This document shows positions 1 through 7,717 of a stretch of DNA of 39,033 nt, piece after piece. Made by a program: the position numbers and the translations under genes. Source of the DNA: Erysipelotrichaceae bacterium. Lineage in GTDB: Bacteria > Bacillota_I > Bacilli_A > Erysipelotrichales > Erysipelotrichaceae. A model generated the notes under the pieces. It worked only from the letters and a program-made list of their open reading frames with translations, made no database searches and was not told where the DNA came from. The first letter of the stretch is position 1; the number at the start of each line of letters is the position of its first letter. The stretch is from the NCBI GenBank assembly GCA_017405675.1, contig JAFRAB010000028.1, positions 1 through 39,033 on the forward strand, given 5' to 3'.

Positions 1-10
1 TCATTCATTT

Positions 11-83
11 GACGCTATTCCTCCTATAATTTTTGTAGCTGCCAGGCCACCAAAATTATAGGAGGAATATGCGTCTTTTTTAA
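11..83 (+). terminator. Very long hairpin with T-tail, possible terminator
   Basis: Bases 17-33 are the exact reverse complement of 52-68, and the stem extends through 16/69 and 11-15/71-75 with one bulged base, giving about 23 bp around an 18-base loop. Six T residues follow (76-81), as in a factor-independent terminator for a plus-strand gene lying left of the window. The stem is longer than usual. The 3' arm contains AGGAGG followed by ATG (69-71) and a four-codon frame ending in TAA, so a sequestered ribosome site is an alternative reading. Confidence 0.55.
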
Positions 84-141
84 CACTATAAGGTCTCGTA
101 CCACGCGCATAGCACGTGGTATCTGTCTACGACAATGAAAA

Positions 142-168
142 AAAGACTGCTGAATATCAGCAGTCTTT
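142..168 (-). terminator. Terminator of the esterase gene
   Basis: A perfect 12-bp stem (142-153 with 157-168) with a 3-base loop is followed on the minus strand by a run of T residues. It lies just after the esterase stop codon. Confidence 0.8.
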
Positions 169-182
169 ATTCGTTTCTTTGC

Positions 183-941
183 TCATACCGGTCTCTTTCC
201 CAGCTTTGCGTAATAGTCCTTTCTTGGCAGCCAGTCCATGAATCTCTCCACTTCAAGATTCCAGAATCGCCATTCATGCGCATACCCTTCTACTTCTTCC
301 CAGGTAACATCGGCTCCAAGTTCCTTCAGTTTCATGGCAAACTTCTTGCTGTCAGCGAACAGAAAGTCTTCCATACCGCATGCTGCGTAGATCTTCGGGA
401 ATTTATTTCCTTCCTTTGCGATGTCCTTGGCCAGTTTCAGAAGATCAGGTCTTTTTCCACCTGTTCTCCGGTTACTGGAAGGTGCTGAGAAGGCACCGAT
501 GGCCGCATATCTTTCCGGATGTGAGAGCCCATGCAGATACGAGCCGTAGCCGCCCATTGAAAGACCGGCAATGTAGCTTTCTTCAGGCTTATCCGATATC
601 GGGAACATGTTGGTTACGAATTCAGGCAGTTCCTCTGATACGAAGGTAAAGAAGTCATCCATTCCCACCTTGGAATAGAACTTGTTTTCGGCTGAAAGGT
701 TAACCACTGCTATTCTTCTCTCCTCAGCAAACATCTCTACATTGGTATAAGCGGTCCATATGGCGTGATTGTTGCCAAAGCCGTGCAAAAGATAGATTAC
801 CGGAAACTTCTTCTTGAAGATGAAGTTTGGCTTTTCATTGGGGTCAAGTGATTCCGGACAGGTTATCGTCGGAATAATTACCGTAATGTCAACGGCACGC
901 AATAAGGTTCTTGAATAGAAGTTACATGTTATCCTTGCCAT
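183..941 (-). CDS. Esterase family protein (alpha/beta hydrolase, tributyrin/feruloyl esterase-like)
   Basis: The 252-residue protein has the alpha/beta-hydrolase layout: an LLHGFG oxyanion-hole segment at residues 52-57, a nucleophile elbow GLSMGG near residue 127, an Asp in the GMEDF segment and a His in the AHEWRFW segment near the C-terminus, together a likely Ser-Asp-His triad. No signal peptide is visible, so it is probably cytoplasmic. The family (putative esterase, EstA/S-formylglutathione hydrolase-like) cleaves short acyl esters; the true substrate cannot be read here. The start ATG has an AAGGAG ribosome site about 9 bases upstream. It is a single gene bounded by terminators on both sides. 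Confidence 0.85.
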   Translation of the reverse strand: MARITCNFYSRTLLRAVDITVIIPTITCPESLDPNEKPNFIFKKKFPVIYLLHGFGNNHAIWTAYTNVEMFAEERRIAVVNLSAENKFYSKVGMDDFFTFVSEELPEFVTNMFPISDKPEESYIAGLSMGGYGSYLHGLSHPERYAAIGAFSAPSSNRRTGGKRPDLLKLAKDIAKEGNKFPKIYAACGMEDFLFADSKKFAMKLKELGADVTWEEVEGYAHEWRFWNLEVERFMDWLPRKDYYAKLGKRPV

Positions 942-984
942 AGATTATCTCCTTATCTTATCTATAAATATTATATATTATTCA

Positions 985-1011
985 CAAAAAAGAAGGGATC
1001 TGTTCCCTTCT
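985..1011 (-). terminator. Terminator of the PTS-like permease gene
   Basis: An 8-bp stem (991-998 with 1004-1011) overlaps the stop codon of the upstream minus-strand gene and is followed on that strand by six T residues. Confidence 0.8.
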
Positions 1012-2524
1012 AGTCTATGTATTTCTTGATGTTCTTGTAGGCCTTCAGTTCCTTCTTGATCTGTCTGTACATGGAGACACTGCCCGGTCCGTATTCAACA
1101 ATGTACTTGAAGTAGGTTTCCTTGACCTTGGAAGCTCCCAGATTCAGGACTTCCTGTTCGTTGACCTTGGTATTGTCATAGGTCGTAACGCTGAATGATG
1201 TCGGGCTGCAGTCGACAATTCGGATGTTGCCGATTCCGCCAAAGGCTCTGATCATTTCCTTCCTGTTCTGGATCTTCTTCTTCGGTTCCAGGAAGTCCAG
1301 GGCAAGTATGCCATAGTACAGCCATACAAGCAGGAAGCCGATAACTAAGAAGAAGAAACCAACCAGTATCAGCATTTCAATTGTCGTTAAGCCCAGTCTC
1401 GGGAATATCTCTATCAGATTCAGCAGAGTTCCCGGAGTTGCGAATAAAGCCGTACCGGTATAGTTATATCCAATGCATACCTTCAGGGCACTGAAAATGC
1501 CGTAAAGCGAGCTGGAAACCACGATGCTGCTGAACATCAGTACCGGAGAAATGATGAACAGATAATAGTGAACCGGTATGATGGTTCCCGAGAAAATTGA
1601 TACGATGATGACAACGATCATCAGAGCGATGTTCTTCATTCTGTCCAGTTTGTTTGAGTACTGGGTATACAGGCCGACTACCAGACCGGGTATGAATGCC
1701 AGGTTAATGATGTAGTACGGTGTTATGTACTTGCCGATGCCGGGCTGTAAGGCACCCTGGGCCAGCTGGGCTGTCCAGATGTTGACGTCACCAACATAGC
1801 TGTTTCCGGCAGCGTCCATCCAGTTGCCGCCAAATCCGGCAAACCAGAAGTTGCGGTGGAATGCATCCTGCAGACCTACCAGTTCGTGTCCTCTTTCCAC
1901 GATTCCATATATGAACATGACAGCCGGGTTTGAGGCATTGTCACTCATGAAGTTCATGGCTCTTTCCATGATGTTCACGTAGTATGGGAATAACAGAGTG
2001 CATACCAGTCCTATGCCGGCTGATATGAACGTTACTACGATAAGGAACCAGGCATCGTTGTCGATGAATCTCATGATACCGTAATTCAGTCTCTGTCTGG
2101 AAATGCGGTAGATGTTTACGACGATGATGATTGCAATGAAGCTTGTCGCCAGTCCCATATTGAACGGGTTACGTGTTATGCCGATGTTCAGAACATTGGC
2201 TAACGGTGATACTGAATAGTAATATGACGGGAAGTTCTGATTGCCGAAGAAGATCGTCATTATCTGAATAAGCAGATATGATACTATTCCTCCGACTATC
2301 GGAACGGAATCAACATGCTTCTTTCCAATGACATTGATGGTCAGAAACAAAGGAAAAAAGACCTTCATTACCGCACCCGTATAACTGCACAGGCTAAGTA
2401 AGGAAGATATGATTTCATTATTGCTGGTAAAGGTATTTCCCAGTCCCAGTAAGATCACTGCGATGAAATACATTACCAGTGGAGCCTTAAGTCCATCATG
2501 AGTTGAATACCATAGTTTCTTCAT
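1010..2524 (-). CDS. PTS EIIC-like membrane permease with degenerate EIIB-like C-terminus
   Basis: A 504-residue polytopic membrane protein. Residues about 6-413 are hydrophobic with roughly ten helices and resemble the glucose/GlcNAc-type EIIC fold; residues about 421-498 resemble EIIB (GGxxNI...VD...T, then a KV...LGA region). Key motifs look degraded. The segment corresponding to the sugar-binding ITEPIE motif reads IIPVHYY, the GLHH segment reads GLQD, and the EIIB phosphocysteine position (VDxCxTRLR) reads VDCSPTSFS, so the Cys (439) is displaced and the arginines are missing. It may therefore be a non-phosphorylating transporter or sensor; that is inference. The ATG at 2524 is chosen because GAGGTG lies six bases upstream; an in-frame GTG at 2530 overlaps that site. 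Confidence 0.75.
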   Translation of the reverse strand: MKKLWYSTHDGLKAPLVMYFIAVILLGLGNTFTSNNEIISSLLSLCSYTGAVMKVFFPLFLTINVIGKKHVDSVPIVGGIVSYLLIQIMTIFFGNQNFPSYYYSVSPLANVLNIGITRNPFNMGLATSFIAIIIVVNIYRISRQRLNYGIMRFIDNDAWFLIVVTFISAGIGLVCTLLFPYYVNIMERAMNFMSDNASNPAVMFIYGIVERGHELVGLQDAFHRNFWFAGFGGNWMDAAGNSYVGDVNIWTAQLAQGALQPGIGKYITPYYIINLAFIPGLVVGLYTQYSNKLDRMKNIALMIVVIIVSIFSGTIIPVHYYLFIISPVLMFSSIVVSSSLYGIFSALKVCIGYNYTGTALFATPGTLLNLIEIFPRLGLTTIEMLILVGFFFLVIGFLLVWLYYGILALDFLEPKKKIQNRKEMIRAFGGIGNIRIVDCSPTSFSVTTYDNTKVNEQEVLNLGASKVKETYFKYIVEYGPGSVSMYRQIKKELKAYKNIKKYID

Positions 2525-2542
2525 TGGCACACCTCATCTATA

Positions 2543-2571
2543 ATCATACCATCATGTATAATCTGATTCAA
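2543..2571 (-). promoter_or_regulatory. Promoter for the PTS-like gene with overlapping dyad
   Basis: On the minus strand TTGAAT (2571-2566) and TATGAT (2548-2543) are separated by 17 bases, a good sigma-A type promoter. A dyad CTGATT-N2-AATCAG (2563-2576) covers the -35 box and could be an operator. The promoter overlaps the last codons and stop of nadK. Confidence 0.5.
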
Positions 2572-2572
2572 A

Positions 2573-3355
2573 TCAGGTATATAAGTGGTATAAATGGTCT
2601 ATGTAATCTGTCTTGCGGTATCTGGCGACCTTGAACTCAACATCTGAAAGAGTTGTTTCAATTGATTCTGCACCATCCAGGTTGATTGCGTAACGGTCGA
2701 AGCATAACAGGGAAGTATCATCGTACCTGCTGATCATTCTTATGGTATTGTTGCCGGACATGATGATCGGTACACCCAATGAACGGTAATGAATGTGATG
2801 TATTCCCGTTATTTCCGTCAGTTCCATGATTTCCATGCCTGCTTCAACTACCGCACCTCTCAAGGAACGGTTATAAGCCGTAGAACCTACCTGCGTACAT
2901 ACGCATAAGCCTGTTCCTCTGTATGTTTCCAGCTTCTTTTCGTTGATGTATACATCTATCGTCTGTGTCTTGATGACGTTTTCTATTCTCATTTCGTTAA
3001 CAGCCAGGTAGGTCTTTCTTTCCTTACCGTTAACGGTGATCTTCAGCAGTTTCTTCTTTTCAATGTTAGGCTGCTTATTTACAATGTCACTTACATACTG
3101 ATCAAGCTCCTCAACGGTATAATCCGCAAAAAAGCCCAGCGTACCGGTATTAACGGCCGCAAAGACTACCTGATCAAGCTTGTTTATGTACTTGTGAATG
3201 GCCGTAAGAAAAGTACCGTCACCGCCAACCACACAGACGATGTCGGGGTCCTTGTCAGCGTATGCCATTCCGTTGTTGAACAGATAACGCTGGATGTCCT
3301 TTGATATCTTTATGGATTCACTGTCATCTCTTGACACGATCGCGAATTTTGTCAC
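2573..3355 (-). CDS. nadK: NAD kinase
   Basis: The enzyme phosphorylates NAD to NADP using ATP or polyphosphate in the cytosol. The 260-residue protein has the diagnostic GGDGT motif at residues 44-48, a following NTGTLGFF loop, the AVNE segment and a GSTAY motif with NRSLRGA, all typical of Firmicutes NadK/PpnK; length is normal. Start choice: GTG at 3355 sits after an AGGAAGTGA ribosome site; an alternative GTG at 3364 overlaps that site. It is divergent from a CYTH-domain gene; nadK and a CYTH gene are also close neighbours in B. subtilis (yjbN, yjbK), which supports both calls. Confidence 0.93.
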   Translation of the reverse strand: MTKFAIVSRDDSESIKISKDIQRYLFNNGMAYADKDPDIVCVVGGDGTFLTAIHKYINKLDQVVFAAVNTGTLGFFADYTVEELDQYVSDIVNKQPNIEKKKLLKITVNGKERKTYLAVNEMRIENVIKTQTIDVYINEKKLETYRGTGLCVCTQVGSTAYNRSLRGAVVEAGMEIMELTEITGIHHIHYRSLGVPIIMSGNNTIRMISRYDDTSLLCFDRYAINLDGAESIETTLSDVEFKVARYRKTDYIDHLYHLYT

Positions 3356-3409
3356 TTTATTCACTTCCTGTTTCGTTTATTGTATCATATGTTCGTGAGG
3401 TTTTACTAT

Positions 3410-3955
3410 ATGAATCATGCCATAGAAACCGAATTAAAGGTCCTGTTAAGCAGGGAACAGTTCAACAGACTGGCCTCTTTTTATCAGCCTCTGACCTTTG
3501 TCAGACAGATAAATACCTATTATAAGAACAACAACTCTGATCATTACGCCTTCAGGATCAGAGAAAAGGAAGGCACCTTATTATTTACTCTGAAGAACAA
3601 GACCCCGGAAGGTGTCATGGAATATGAAAAGATCATAGAAGGTGAACCGGAGGATGACCCTGATGTAGTCAGAACGGTATCTTCCTTCGGAATAAAGCCC
3701 CCTTATGAGAAACTGGGCAGGTTAGTTACCTATCGCGCAATGGTGATAAGTGAACTGGCTGAACTGTGCTTTGACATAAACATCTATAATGGCAGGCTTG
3801 ACTATGAAATTGAGTATGAAGTAAAGAAGGAACATGATCATCTGAAAGCCTTCAAACAGATACTTGAAAAAGCCGGAATCGAGTATGTTCCTAACAAAGA
3901 TTCAAAATACAAGCGATTCGTAAAGAGTGCAGGGGACATTAACAATGCTAAATAA
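3410..3955 (+). CDS. CYTH-domain protein (triphosphatase-like)
   Basis: A 181-residue protein starting with the CYTH signature ExExK (E6, E8, K10). It continues with alternating charged strands typical of the triphosphate tunnel fold (FRIREKEG, LFTLKNKT, EYEK, LCFDINIYNGRLDYEIEYEV). CYTH proteins hydrolyse inorganic triphosphate or thiamine triphosphate or bind related ligands; the substrate is not evident. The ATG at 3410 follows GTGAGG at a spacing of about ten bases, and starting there puts the ExExK motif at the N-terminus as in the family; the longer reading frame from 3380 lacks a ribosome site. It overlaps the next gene by 11 bases, so the two are translationally linked. Confidence 0.85.
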   Translation: MNHAIETELKVLLSREQFNRLASFYQPLTFVRQINTYYKNNNSDHYAFRIREKEGTLLFTLKNKTPEGVMEYEKIIEGEPEDDPDVVRTVSSFGIKPPYEKLGRLVTYRAMVISELAELCFDINIYNGRLDYEIEYEVKKEHDHLKAFKQILEKAGIEYVPNKDSKYKRFVKSAGDINNAK

Positions 3956-4652
3956 GTATTCAGATAACGTATATTATTCAGACTATGGGCTTTATGATGA
4001 CAGACCTGTGCTGGGATACATCAAAGGAGACAGGTATGCTCTGATGGTGGATGCCGGTAATTCCGAAGCCCATGCCAGAGAGTTTCTGGCTGAAGTTGAG
4101 AAAAAAGGACTACCAAAACCGGATTTCGTGGTTCTTACGCACTATCACTGGGATCATACCTTTGGTCTTTCAGCCCTGGATATTCCTTCATTCGCTTCTG
4201 AGGAGACTTATGAGCTGATCAATAGGGCTCCAAAGGAATGGAGCAATGAGCTTTTCAGAAAATACTGTGAAGAGGGCATCATCGAGCCGTTCTGTCAGGA
4301 ACACATGGCCTATGAATATCCTGACTTTTCAGTGATCAGAATAGCCTTACCGACGATAACCTTTAAGGAAGAGCTGAAGATAGATCTGGGAAATCAGCCG
4401 GTACTGTTCAAAAAGCAGGTAAACCCGCATAGTACAGATGGCGTCATCGTATATGCTGAAAAGGAAAGGGTAGTATTCCTGGGAGATTCCACTTCTCTTG
4501 AATTAAAGGGACCGGACTGGATCAAGCATCCTGATAAATTACAGAAGTTGTATGATTATCTGGAAACACTGGATTATGATACGTGCTTCCACTGTCACTT
4601 TGACCCCATTAAAAAAGCCAACCTTTACGATTGGCTTAAGGATAATTTCTAG
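3945..4652 (+). CDS. Metallo-beta-lactamase fold hydrolase
   Basis: A 235-residue protein with the metal-binding signature HYHWDH (H66, H68, D70, H71), an upstream MVDAGNS strand, a later VVFLGDST segment with the bridging Asp and a C-terminal HCHFDP histidine. It therefore should bind two metal ions, most likely zinc. Family members include glyoxalase II and many uncharacterised hydrolases, so no substrate is assigned. ATG 3945 is preferred because AGGGGA lies about eight bases upstream; a GTG-initiated extension to 3927 would overlap the ribosome site. It is the second gene of a two-gene operon with the CYTH protein. Confidence 0.85.
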   Translation: MLNKYSDNVYYSDYGLYDDRPVLGYIKGDRYALMVDAGNSEAHAREFLAEVEKKGLPKPDFVVLTHYHWDHTFGLSALDIPSFASEETYELINRAPKEWSNELFRKYCEEGIIEPFCQEHMAYEYPDFSVIRIALPTITFKEELKIDLGNQPVLFKKQVNPHSTDGVIVYAEKERVVFLGDSTSLELKGPDWIKHPDKLQKLYDYLETLDYDTCFHCHFDPIKKANLYDWLKDNF

Positions 4653-4680
4653 AAGGATCAGGCAATGGTCCTTTTATTTT
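4653..4680 (+). terminator. Terminator after the CYTH-hydrolase operon
   Basis: A 7-bp stem (4653-4659 with 4667-4673, one G-U pair) with a 7-base loop is followed by a T-rich tail. It overlaps the stop codon of the convergent AI-2E-family gene. Confidence 0.65.
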
Positions 4681-5809
4681 GCGTCTGTCTGGTCAGATAA
4701 GGCGTAATTGCGTCCTTGTAGATCAGGGTAACGATGGCCGCAAATGGTATTGCCAGCAGAATTCCGATGACGCCAAACAGCTTGCCGCCAATGACGATGG
4801 CAATGAGAATGATGATGGCTGGAACACCAAGAGTATTACCGAACAGCCTTGGCTTGATGATGTAGCCATCAATTGTCTGCAGGACAAACGTAATGATGAC
4901 AAACAGCAGAGCCTTGAATGGGTCCGTTGCCAGCAACATGAATCCACCGATTACCGCTCCGATGATCGGTCCGAATGTCGGTAGCATGTTGGTTAATCCC
5001 ACGACTACTGAGATGAGGGCTACATACGGTATGCCCAATATCATCATCAGAATGGCGTTTACCAGTCCAACCCCGGTAGCTTCCAGCAATGTGCACCAGA
5101 TGTACCTGGTCAGAATGTCATTGCATCTGTGCAGGAATCTGGTTCTTTCCTCAAATCCTTCAGATGAGAACACAAATCTTCTCAGATTGTTCAGAAACTT
5201 GATCATGTTTTCCTTGCCTAATAAGAAGTATATTGCCAGAATGAATCCGATGATGCCGTTTACCATTCCGGTTCCGAACTGGTATGAAGTAGAAATGATC
5301 TTGGCAATGTATGTAGGCATGCTGCTGAACATGTCTCTGATCATGTTGCTTAATGCATCGCCAAATTCTGAAAGGTCTACGCCGTATCTCATCGCCATTA
5401 ACTCGATCTTATTGATGATGTTATCCGGAGAGTTGAGATATCTGTTAATGTTGGCAAACAGCGTACCGAAGCTTTCCATTAATGAAGGTATCAGTACCAG
5501 CATCAACAGGAACATGAGTACGAATACGATGAAAATGGTCAGCACTATCGCCAGCCAGCGCCAGTTATACTTGTCATTGATCCTCTTTAACAGGCTTTCA
5601 ATGGTTTTCATCATAGGATTGAGGATGTAGGCGATTACTACTCCGACGATCATCGGTGAAAACAGGGAAATGATTTTGGAAGCCAGTCTGAAAACACTTG
5701 GAATGTGAGTCAGTATGAAGTAAAACAGGACACCGCAGCAGATTGCGAATGAATAGGCTGCCCATGCATGTGTTTCAAGATATTTAATGAACTTACTGTC
5801 TTTTCTCAT
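4658..5809 (-). CDS. AI-2E transporter family permease (YtvI/PerM-like)
   Basis: A 383-residue membrane protein with about seven to eight hydrophobic helices. The pattern is that of the AI-2E_transport (UPF0118) family: two N-terminal helices, a third before an extracytoplasmic amphipathic region (residues about 110-180), then a helical C-terminal half with the signatures NMLPTFGPIIGA (264-275) and QTIDGYIIKPRLFG. Family members have been linked to AI-2 export, Na+/H+ antiport or solute efflux, so the substrate is undetermined. It has no operon partner: a terminator separates it from the upstream minus-strand gene. Confidence 0.85.
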   Translation of the reverse strand: MRKDSKFIKYLETHAWAAYSFAICCGVLFYFILTHIPSVFRLASKIISLFSPMIVGVVIAYILNPMMKTIESLLKRINDKYNWRWLAIVLTIFIVFVLMFLLMLVLIPSLMESFGTLFANINRYLNSPDNIINKIELMAMRYGVDLSEFGDALSNMIRDMFSSMPTYIAKIISTSYQFGTGMVNGIIGFILAIYFLLGKENMIKFLNNLRRFVFSSEGFEERTRFLHRCNDILTRYIWCTLLEATGVGLVNAILMMILGIPYVALISVVVGLTNMLPTFGPIIGAVIGGFMLLATDPFKALLFVIITFVLQTIDGYIIKPRLFGNTLGVPAIIILIAIVIGGKLFGVIGILLAIPFAAIVTLIYKDAITPYLTRQTQNKRTIA

Positions 5810-5845
5810 ATCTATATAATAACAAAGAATTCACATTTGCTTAAT

Positions 5846-5871
5846 AAAAAGAACCTCTTTCGGTTCTTTTT
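5846..5871 (-). terminator. Terminator between the EVE-like gene and the AI-2E-family gene
   Basis: A 10-bp stem (5846-5855 with 5862-5871) with a 6-base loop ends in T residues on the minus strand, immediately after the upstream gene's stop codon. Confidence 0.8.
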
Positions 5872-6791
5872 CAGTTAATTTTAATGAGATTGAACTTGCA
5901 GTCGAGCAGGGTCTCCCGCTGAATGTCCATTAATTCAACATTTGTCAGGATGTTTATCTCAAACTGCTCATTTATGGTGCTGTTCAGGCAGTTCCTGATG
6001 TATACCAGCTGTCCCAGCATCTTGATGAAGTTTTCCTTGTTGTCACGGTTGGTGCTTGTATAGATGTAATACAGTTTTTTCTGCTCTCCAAACGTGACAA
6101 AGGAGTTGTGTTCATTATTGACCCATTGCGGATCTTCATCTTTGTACCTGTTAAAGCAGTGTTTCTGGAATGTCTCAGAACGGTGTGGGGCACTGATGTC
6201 CATGCCTTCATATATCGTGGCAATCTGATACTTGAGGATCTCGTTGTCAAAGGCTATCATGTCAATTTCCCGGTTATTCAGTGCTGCGCTCCAGGAATCT
6301 ATGCCAACCTGCTTAACTTTCTGCAGTAATTCAAGGGTAACGTGACCTTCATGAGCATCCAGATAGGTGAAGCTTTCCAGATTTGAGGGGAGCTTTATGC
6401 CTAATTCAGACAGATATATCGGTCCCTGGAAAAATATTACGTCCTTAAGGAACAGACAGCTGATCTTTTCCGGCATTTCATTGTTCTTGATGGTCTTCAT
6501 GATGGCAGTTACAAGGTCTTCCTTGTTTCTGTATCCGGTTGCGTGATTGTACTTATGCCACAGATTTCTTACTGACATCTGTTTTTCGCCTACAAAACAT
6601 CCATAGCCAACAATGCCTTTTTCTCTGTGTCTTGTATTATCCATTCCCTTTGACAGGAAGAAAAGAAGATCTCCCGGCTGAAAGGAAGAGAATTTCTTGG
6701 TAGACAGTCTCCAGAATACGATCTCCTGACTTCCGTTTATGCGGTGGAAATCAAGCATTTTGTCATCTGATACATAAGCAATTGCCGCCAT
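5871..6791 (-). CDS. Uncharacterised protein with EVE/PUA-like N-terminal region
   Basis: A 306-residue soluble protein I do not recognise by name. Residues about 24-135 look like an EVE/PUA-type nucleic-acid reader: FWRLSTKKFSSFQPGDLLFF, then KGIVGYGCF, then a conserved Trp (W78) and a late FLKDVIFFQGPI strand. The remaining 170 residues are mixed alpha/beta with two Trp-containing segments and the ending NVELMDIQRETLLDC; no known catalytic motif is clear. It has an AGGAGG ribosome site eight bases before ATG and lies nine bases downstream of recR, so it is the last gene of the dnaX-ybaB-recR unit. Co-transcription suggests a DNA-related role, but this is inference. Confidence 0.7.
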   Translation of the reverse strand: MAAIAYVSDDKMLDFHRINGSQEIVFWRLSTKKFSSFQPGDLLFFLSKGMDNTRHREKGIVGYGCFVGEKQMSVRNLWHKYNHATGYRNKEDLVTAIMKTIKNNEMPEKISCLFLKDVIFFQGPIYLSELGIKLPSNLESFTYLDAHEGHVTLELLQKVKQVGIDSWSAALNNREIDMIAFDNEILKYQIATIYEGMDISAPHRSETFQKHCFNRYKDEDPQWVNNEHNSFVTFGEQKKLYYIYTSTNRDNKENFIKMLGQLVYIRNCLNSTINEQFEINILTNVELMDIQRETLLDCKFNLIKIN

Positions 6792-6800
6792 AGGTACCTC

Positions 6801-7394
6801 CTATTGTCTGATTCTGCCCTGAAATGCCCTCATTAATGTCACATCATCGGCATAATCCAGGTTTCCGCCGCTTGGTAAGCCGCTGGCAAGTCTGGTTACC
6901 GTGATGTATTCATAGCTTCTGAGCCTCTTGGTAAGATACAGCGCTGTCGTATCTCCCTCCAGGGTAGAGTTAGTCGCAATGATTATCTCCTTCGTATTGT
7001 CATCAATACGGCTGAACAGTGATTCTATGTTTATGTCTTCAGGCAGTACACCCTTAACAGTTGATATGGCACCATGAAGAACATGATAGACGCCTTTAAA
7101 CTGTCCAAGTCTTTCCAGAGCCATGACATCACGCGGCTGCTGAACGACGCAGATCACGGTATGATCTCTGTTTTCATCTGAACAGATCTCACACTTTTCA
7201 CTTTCCGTTATGTTTCCGCATACCGGACACTTTCTGATCTTGCGAAGAACATCCATCATCTGCTTGGAGAAAGCCTCTACATTCTCTTCAGGCATCTCCA
7301 GTACGGCCATGGCATAGCGTTCAGCTGTCTTTCTGCCTACGGAAGGCAGAGATCTGAACAGTTCGATGAGTTTTTCCAGGGAAGAAGGGTACAT
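6801..7394 (-). CDS. recR: Recombination protein RecR
   Basis: RecR works with RecO and RecF to load RecA on gapped DNA. The 197-residue protein is of standard length. It shows an N-terminal helix-hairpin-helix (LPSVGRKTAERYA, 16-28), a four-cysteine zinc finger (C56, C59, C68, C71) and a Toprim domain from about 78 to 175 ending with a conserved GLPSGGNLDYADD segment. It follows ybaB after four bases, in the dnaX-ybaB-recR order common to most bacteria. Confidence 0.96.
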   Translation of the reverse strand: MYPSSLEKLIELFRSLPSVGRKTAERYAMAVLEMPEENVEAFSKQMMDVLRKIRKCPVCGNITESEKCEICSDENRDHTVICVVQQPRDVMALERLGQFKGVYHVLHGAISTVKGVLPEDINIESLFSRIDDNTKEIIIATNSTLEGDTTALYLTKRLRSYEYITVTRLASGLPSGGNLDYADDVTLMRAFQGRIRQ

Positions 7395-7398
7395 TTTA

Positions 7399-7716
7399 TT
7401 ACCTCAGACCCGGAATGTTAAGAGAACCGGCCAGTTCTCCCATCATGTTGTCCTTATCATCCGTAACCTGAGCAGTTACGTCATTTATAGCCAGCTGCAG
7501 AGAATCTTCAAGGATTTCCCTGTCATCTATTGTGAAATTCTTTACAAATTCATCATCCAGTTTTACACCGGTAACTTCGTATTCGCCATTCATTCTGACT
7601 TCAACGATGCCTCTGCCGGCTCTGTTTACGTATTCCTTGCTCTTCAGCGCGTCTTCCTTGCGCTGCATTTCTTCCTGCATTCTCTGGGCTTCACGCATTA
7701 ATGAATTAAAATCCAT
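7399..7716 (-). CDS. ybaB: YbaB/EbfC family nucleoid-associated protein
   Basis: A 105-residue protein of the YbaB/EbfC family (YaaK in Bacillus). It begins with MDFNSLMREAQRMQEEMQ, the usual Met/Gln-rich helix, continues with EVRMNGEYEVTGVKLDDEF strands and a DREILEDSLQLAINDV helix, and ends with the characteristic LAGSLNIPGL. Family members are dimeric DNA-binding nucleoid proteins. It sits one base after dnaX and four bases before recR, so the three genes form one unit. Confidence 0.94.
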   Translation of the reverse strand: MDFNSLMREAQRMQEEMQRKEDALKSKEYVNRAGRGIVEVRMNGEYEVTGVKLDDEFVKNFTIDDREILEDSLQLAINDVTAQVTDDKDNMMGELAGSLNIPGLR

Positions 7717-7717
7717 T

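Noticed and set aside
99..121. 7-bp inverted repeat near the left edge
   Set aside because: No T-tail or promoter context; too short to assign a function.
135..488. 117-residue plus-strand reading frame over the esterase
   Set aside because: It starts in the terminator hairpin and is antisense to a well-supported esterase.
4893..5630. 245-residue plus-strand reading frame
   Set aside because: It is antisense to the AI-2E-family permease gene, is rich in unlikely Met/Asn/Ser composition, and has no family features.
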